From contig JBGSKY010000321.1 in the NCBI GenBank assembly GCA_041740995.1, positions 1 through 64,000 on the forward strand: a stretch of 64,000 nucleotides of DNA, in the 5' to 3' direction. Numbering within the stretch: position 1 is the stretch's first letter; each line of letters starts with the position of its first letter. A model generated the notes under the pieces. That model saw nothing but the letters and a program-made list of their open reading frames with translations, searched no databases and was not told where the DNA came from. Of this stretch, positions 61,873 through 64,000 are shown piece by piece. The position numbers and the translations under genes are program-made. Source of the DNA: JBGSKY01 sp041740995. Its GTDB lineage: Bacteria > Planctomycetota > Planctomycetia > Pirellulales > Pirellulaceae.

Positions 61873-64000
61873 TCACGACATCGCTGCGACTGTACCGGTT
61901 GTAATGCGGATTTGTTCCCAAAGTTTAGACAAGTAATCTCGATCGTTTTCAAGACGTCTTTGAATCGCCTCAAAATCTTCCGCTTTCAGCAAAAAAGCCA
62001 ATTTTCGTTGTGATTCCAAGTCGATTTTCAACTTGCTGGCAGAGCTTTTGGCCATCAATTGCAGTGCCAAATCGATTTCTCGGATCGATCCAACTGTCTC
62101 GTCATACGCCTGACGACTGCCAAGCGATGCAACGGCATTAAGAAACATTTTGCTGGTGCTTTTCGAATTGGAAATTCGCTCAAAAGCAAAAACCAGATCG
62201 AGCATTGCGGGCAGCGATTCCATCGCGTCCTCTGTCAGTGACTGACAGACGCATGAAATGGCACTGCTTATTGCTGGCCATTTCGAGGCATCAATAGCAG
62301 TTGCGGTGAAAGATAGAACAGCGTCCGCCAGTTTTTTGCTTCCAGCGATCGGTCGTATCGAAGAAATCGAAAGCAAGTCTCTGCCGTTTGGTGGCACTTT
62401 TGTCGACGTCAAACGCAGCTCCTCAACGTTCATCGCTAGATGTGACTTGCCGCGCATTGGTCCCCATTGCAAGTTGACGTCGAATAGCCGCTCGCCAGCG
62501 AAAGTTGAGTGCATTTCTTGAAAAATACTTTGCCCCAATCGATCGAAAAGCGACTGAACTGAAGTAATATTTCCGTCCGATGTTGGTGCCATAAGTTGAT
62601 CATAGACAATCAATATATCTAGACGGTCTTTGTAGCCGATACTACGACTTCCATAACGATCAATCGCGAAAACAGCGAAGGATTGTTGAATTGGCGAAAG
62701 CTGTTTCGAAAGCTCATTTCCTTGAACGATGCTGAAGAACCTCTCGACCGACTGAGCAATGATCACATCTGGAATCGATGATAAAGCAGTCAGCGTTTGG
62801 CTCGCCTTAGTACGTTTAAGCAGATTGTGAATCCCGATTCTCAACTGAAACGCCCGCTTGAACTCGGCACTCAATTCTGTACTTTCGATCCCGGCCAGCC
62901 ACTTCCCAAAGGTTCCCTTGACTTCATCGTCAGAGGGTAAGCGGCCTAACAACAATGAATCAATTAGCTCATCAATCATCCCGGGAGATTGGGTCAGTTG
63001 ATTCGTCAAGTAGGTGCTGGCAGCGCAAAGTTTGATCATGGCTTTCATCGTCGCATGACCGTCAGCAAACAGTTGCCACAAAACTCTTTTGCCACCGATC
63101 GACTTTGTAATTCGATTTAAGTTATGCAGCGTGATTATTGGTGAAGGCGTCTTTGACACAGCGCCCAGTAGCTCGGGGGCGATATCGGCAAATTGCTGGC
63201 GACAGCGTCTAGTGGAAAGGATCGAAATTTCTTCCTCACCCATTTGGCGTAACAAGTCATACACGGCTTGAGGGTCGGAGAAATTGTATTTTCGCAACAC
63301 GTGCGAGACCCATGCGCGCGGCGGAAAAGGATCGAGCACTAAATCGGTTTCTTCGGCAGGCCAGCCTTCGCTTAAAGCCGGATCCTTCAAGACTTCTAAC
63401 AAATGCGACTTAACATTGTCGAAGCAGGCAGCCGAAGCTTGTCGGCGATGATGATAACGTCCTTCTTTGAATGGATTTTTGTCCAATCGCATGGCCAGAC
63501 GGAGGTCATACAACTGACGCAAATTGTCCAGCAGTGTCGCCGCGTGACGTTCGGAAAGCAAACTTGCTCGTTCGAGTTGCTCGATCATTCGAAAGGAGTT
63601 CTGGCAACGAATCGATTCGTCTTTGTAACCAAATCGGAGCTGCAAAAGTTCGATCGTTCGCTTGATCAATTGAGCAACTTGGTCAGGATTGGATGTGTCC
63701 CACCGGATCAAGTCGCGACCGGAAAGCTGGCGAACAAGCTTTCGATTTAAAACCGCAACACCGCTTACATCGGCGTCGACAACGTAACGTCGATAGACCC
63801 ATGGTCGCAAAGCATTGATGAACGAATGCCCAATGTTCTCGTCTCCGGCAAATGGTCGAATTCGAATGAAAGCCTGTCGCTGCCACGTTCTGCCGGTTAG
63901 TTCGTAGTCACGAATAGATTGCCCAAAATCGTGAACTAAATTGTTCGTCCTGGAAAAATCGTTAGGCATCCATTGAATCGAATAGAGTGAATTTTTTGGA
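61873..64000 (-). CDS. glnE: Glutamine synthetase adenylyltransferase-like protein, 5' end outside window
   Basis: About 700 residues visible; the frame stays open to the window edge, so the ATG at 63969 is not the real start. The visible part begins within the first nucleotidyltransferase region (YELTGRTWQRQAFIRIRPFA, resembling EQGRDWERYAMVKAR in GlnE) and continues through the central helical domain into the second catalytic domain. There the usual GELGYSSDLDL motif reads RSIGYKDRLDILIVYD: the first metal-binding Asp is Arg and the upstream Glu is Ser. GlnE adenylylates and deadenylylates glutamine synthetase. The C-terminal active site looks damaged, so one of the two activities may be absent. 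Confidence 0.8.
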   Translation of the reverse strand, partial: PKNSLYSIQWMPNDFSRTNNLVHDFGQSIRDYELTGRTWQRQAFIRIRPFAGDENIGHSFINALRPWVYRRYVVDADVSGVAVLNRKLVRQLSGRDLIRWDTSNPDQVAQLIKRTIELLQLRFGYKDESIRCQNSFRMIEQLERASLLSERHAATLLDNLRQLYDLRLAMRLDKNPFKEGRYHHRRQASAACFDNVKSHLLEVLKDPALSEGWPAEETDLVLDPFPPRAWVSHVLRKYNFSDPQAVYDLLRQMGEEEISILSTRRCRQQFADIAPELLGAVSKTPSPIITLHNLNRITKSIGGKRVLWQLFADGHATMKAMIKLCAASTYLTNQLTQSPGMIDELIDSLLLGRLPSDDEVKGTFGKWLAGIESTELSAEFKRAFQLRIGIHNLLKRTKASQTLTALSSIPDVIIAQSVERFFSIVQGNELSKQLSPIQQSFAVFAIDRYGSRSIGYKDRLDILIVYDQLMAPTSDGNITSVQSLFDRLGQSIFQEMHSTFAGERLFDVNLQWGPMRGKSHLAMNVEELRLTSTKVPPNGRDLLSISSIRPIAGSKKLADAVLSFTATAIDASKWPAISSAISCVCQSLTEDAMESLPAMLDLVFAFERISNSKSTSKMFLNAVASLGSRQAYDETVGSIREIDLALQLMAKSSASKLKIDLESQRKLAFLLKAEDFEAIQRRLENDRDYLSKLWEQIRITTGTVAAMS

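Overview
The window looks like chromosomal DNA of a planctomycete, most likely a Pirellulaceae relative of Rhodopirellula. This rests on family content read from the sequence: a DUF1559 pseudopilin-like protein beside a PEP-CTERM protein, a DUF58/transglutaminase-like/MoxR gene set, a Tat-exported Gfo/Idh/MocA oxidoreductase, a DUF1080 protein, and membrane proteins with an N-terminal zinc ribbon. Base composition is near 50 % GC. I saw no tRNA, rRNA, CRISPR array or insertion sequence.

Layout. 1-1.8 kb: a minus-strand surface-protein group. 2.2-8.9 kb: a tight plus-strand operon (DUF58, transglutaminase-like, MoxR ATPase, lipoprotein, permease). 9-12 kb: a zinc-homeostasis module (DUF1289 protein, ZIP transporter, SmtB/ArsR sensor, His-rich protein, Fur-family regulator) with two palindromes between the divergent ZIP and ArsR genes. 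12-18.4 kb: OYE-family flavoenzyme, Gfo/Idh oxidoreductase, glmS and two unknown genes. 18.5-35.7 kb: a nearly complete aerobic purine-degradation locus. 35.8-48 kb: HAD phosphatase, DinG-type helicase, acetyltransferase, PDZ protein, lipase-like lipoprotein, TrmL, zinc-ribbon membrane protein, kinase-like protein and a cation-chloride cotransporter. 48.4-53 kb: second zinc-ribbon protein, primary-type sigma factor, ferredoxin and ECF sigma factor. 53.1-54.7 kb: a retron-like unit. 54.8-64 kb: dnaN with a deoxyhypusine-synthase-like gene, an EboB-like TatD hydrolase, an OprP-type porin, TerC, a HELVH membrane protein and the 3' part of glnE.

The purine genes together encode adenine to hypoxanthine (ade), hypoxanthine/xanthine to urate (xdhA, xdhB, maturation factor xdhC), urate to S-allantoin (uricase, HIU hydrolase, OHCU decarboxylase), allantoin to allantoate (allantoinase), and allantoate to glyoxylate by three hydrolases (allantoate amidohydrolase, ureidoglycine aminohydrolase and a plant-type ureidoglycolate amidohydrolase). 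This route releases all ring nitrogen as ammonia, without urea. A class V aminotransferase can convert the glyoxylate to glycine.

The most striking item is the retron-like unit. A reverse transcriptase gene (minus strand) is preceded by a predicted structured RNA of about 187 nt. Its two ends form a 14-bp a1/a2-type pairing, the interior holds several perfect hairpins, and a good promoter lies just upstream. No standard effector gene is adjacent.
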